A stretch of DNA of 64,000 nucleotides, from positions 32,980,402-33,044,401 of the forward strand of contig CM044961.1 of the NCBI GenBank assembly GCA_024516035.1. The letters are read 5' to 3'. This document shows, one piece after another, positions 62,690 to 64,000 of this stretch. Made by a program: the position numbers and the translations under genes. The notes below the pieces were generated by a model that worked only from the letters and a program-made list of their open reading frames with translations, searched no databases and had not been told where the DNA came from. Each line of letters starts with the position of its first letter. Within the stretch, counting starts at the first letter, position 1. Source of the stretch: Bactericera cockerelli. Taxonomy: Eukaryota > Arthropoda > Insecta > Hemiptera > Triozidae.

Positions 62690-64000
62690 ATAATTTATGA
62701 TTATGACTAGATTTTCCAATAAAATGTTGGTTAGTTGTACATAATAAATTACTCTACACAAATAAGATCTTCCCTACCTGTTCCTCCAGCTCTGTCAGAC
62801 TCTGTCGAGAGCGCCGATTCCTTACTAGGTTACCTGAAGACCATCAAACTGTACACGCTAGTATGGTACATCAGAAGAATCGGCGCGAACGACATGTCTA
62901 CTGGCACAGTTGAAGCGCCTAATAGGAAAAAAAAAAAAAAAATACTCTACAGTTTTTTAGTTGAGATGGCGGAAATACTAAATTTGCATTTAATTTTTGA
63001 GAATATCGTCTGAGCCCTGAGGTATATTCGTAAAGAAACACCATTATTGGTGGAGATGACAAAACTCCCAAAAAGTCTAGAGATAGGTAATTTGAAAAAT
63101 ACTATAAAAAATAAATAGGTATAAAATAATTTTTACGTGTTGTACAGCTATTTTTATTATATAAAAACGTTAATCACAACCATCATGTATTAGCTCATGC
63201 ATTTGTTGATCTATGCATTAGTGACGTAAAATATTGCATTCGACATTTACAACAACAAAAAATACTCGTATTGGTCATAAAAAAAAATTCTGACACAATT
63301 TATGAAGTGCACATTTTTTTATTTATTATTTCCACAGCCAAGAATAATTTTAATTTCAAGCATAAAAAATGGACTGCGGTGTTTCAAAGAAAGAAAAAAA
63401 CTATAGAGACAACAACAAAGTGTCTACAATTTAATGCACAGTAAAAAAAAAGAAATAGTTTAAAAAATATTGCATAGAACAGCGAAATATTGTGTTTTTT
63501 TATATTGCATTGAGCAGTTGTATAGGTATTTCGGTTGTTGTAAACACGAAATATGTACAACAAATGGTATGAAAGAAGGAGGTTACCATCTACTCCCAAT
63601 TCCAATACACTCCACACAGAGAACTCGCATACACACAAAAGTGGGCAGTCCATCTCTCCGCCAGCATTGTGCTCACGAAAGCCAAGTCGGAAAGTTTACA
63701 CAGAAATTCTATGTAGAATATTTTTTTGCGCTCCCAAGCGAGAAGAGAAAAAAAAACGCCGCGCGCATTTCAAAAAACATCAGAAAATTCAAAATTGTTT
63801 TTCTCTTTTTTTTTTCGGAAATTTTTTGGTAAAATAAATAAATAAACATGTGACTTCTGTGGCGAATTTTGACTTTCAGAAACTTTTTCGTTCGAAATTA
63901 CCGCACAAATTCAACCTGAAGAAATTTTTAAAATTATTTCCAAGTTTGTTTTCTTGTTTATTATAAAAATAGATTTTTTTTTCTCTGCATAGATTTTGAA
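62690..64000. other. AT-rich sequence without a supported gene
   Basis: A GC-richer island at 62775-62920 keeps an open frame (LSDSVESADSLLGYLKTIKL and VWYIRRIGANDMSTG) after a possible CCTCCAG acceptor, so it could be an exon, but I find no donor and no recognisable family. The rest shows nothing. Confidence 0.3.

Noticed and set aside
62775..62920. Possible exon with CCTCCAG acceptor
   Set aside because: No donor, no recognisable family and no neighbouring exon; kept only as a note in the gap entry.

Overview
This window looks like a transposon-dominated piece of an arthropod nuclear genome. It is AT-rich and has almost no long open frames. It holds one recognisable exon of a deeply conserved animal gene (myosin V), canonical GT-AG introns, and many SINE, LINE, Helitron and TIR elements of arthropod type. 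A hemipteran is my best guess, from repeat style only and not proven.

Layout. 1-9 kb: an isolated minus-strand myosin V exon (742-953), a small Helitron, tRNA-derived SINEs, a LINE tail with a triplicated end, and a 1.3 kb purine minisatellite. 9-23 kb: SINE fragments, two ACAGACAG-type elements, a second Helitron, a LINE C-terminal scrap, pyrimidine- and purine-rich low complexity, and a nearly pristine 5S-rRNA-derived SINE. 23.1-31.3 kb: a packed block of four giant palindromic elements. Three belong to one family with CAGGGTG ends and TATA flanks; one of these carries a 766-bp insertion with a 5-bp target duplication. The fourth, of another family, abuts them. 31.5-32.9 kb: a tRNA-SINE hit by a 992-bp piggyBac-type element at TTAA and, further along, by a young 5S-SINE. 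34.5-39.1 kb: a Helitron, SINEs and another palindromic element. 39.2-62.1 kb: one apparently full-length APE-type LINE cut into four ORF2 pieces by three insertions: a 343-bp SINE, a 16.8-kb unit flanked by an 8-bp repeat, and an 840-bp hAT with a BED finger. Removing the three insertions, keeping one copy of each duplication, leaves 3342 nt. This is exactly 1114 codons with one premature stop. ORF1 and ORF2 are joined by a textbook -1 frameshift signal (A AAA AAC, UAG, stem-loop).

The 16.8-kb insertion is the most interesting region. It carries a four-exon gene for a secreted, cysteine-rich, probably glycosylated protein with no family I recognise; its splice phases (1, 2, 1) all agree. It also carries an intronless, truncated M14-carboxypeptidase-like ORF that lacks the zinc-binding His and Glu, a degenerate minus-strand LINE, a palindromic element in the gene's third intron, a pair of 375-bp inverted repeats, and unusual short perfect palindromes.

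Nothing here is an operon. The window is chiefly a record of nested transposition, and the order of events can be read from the target-site duplications. All family assignments rest on motif recognition by eye; no searches were run.
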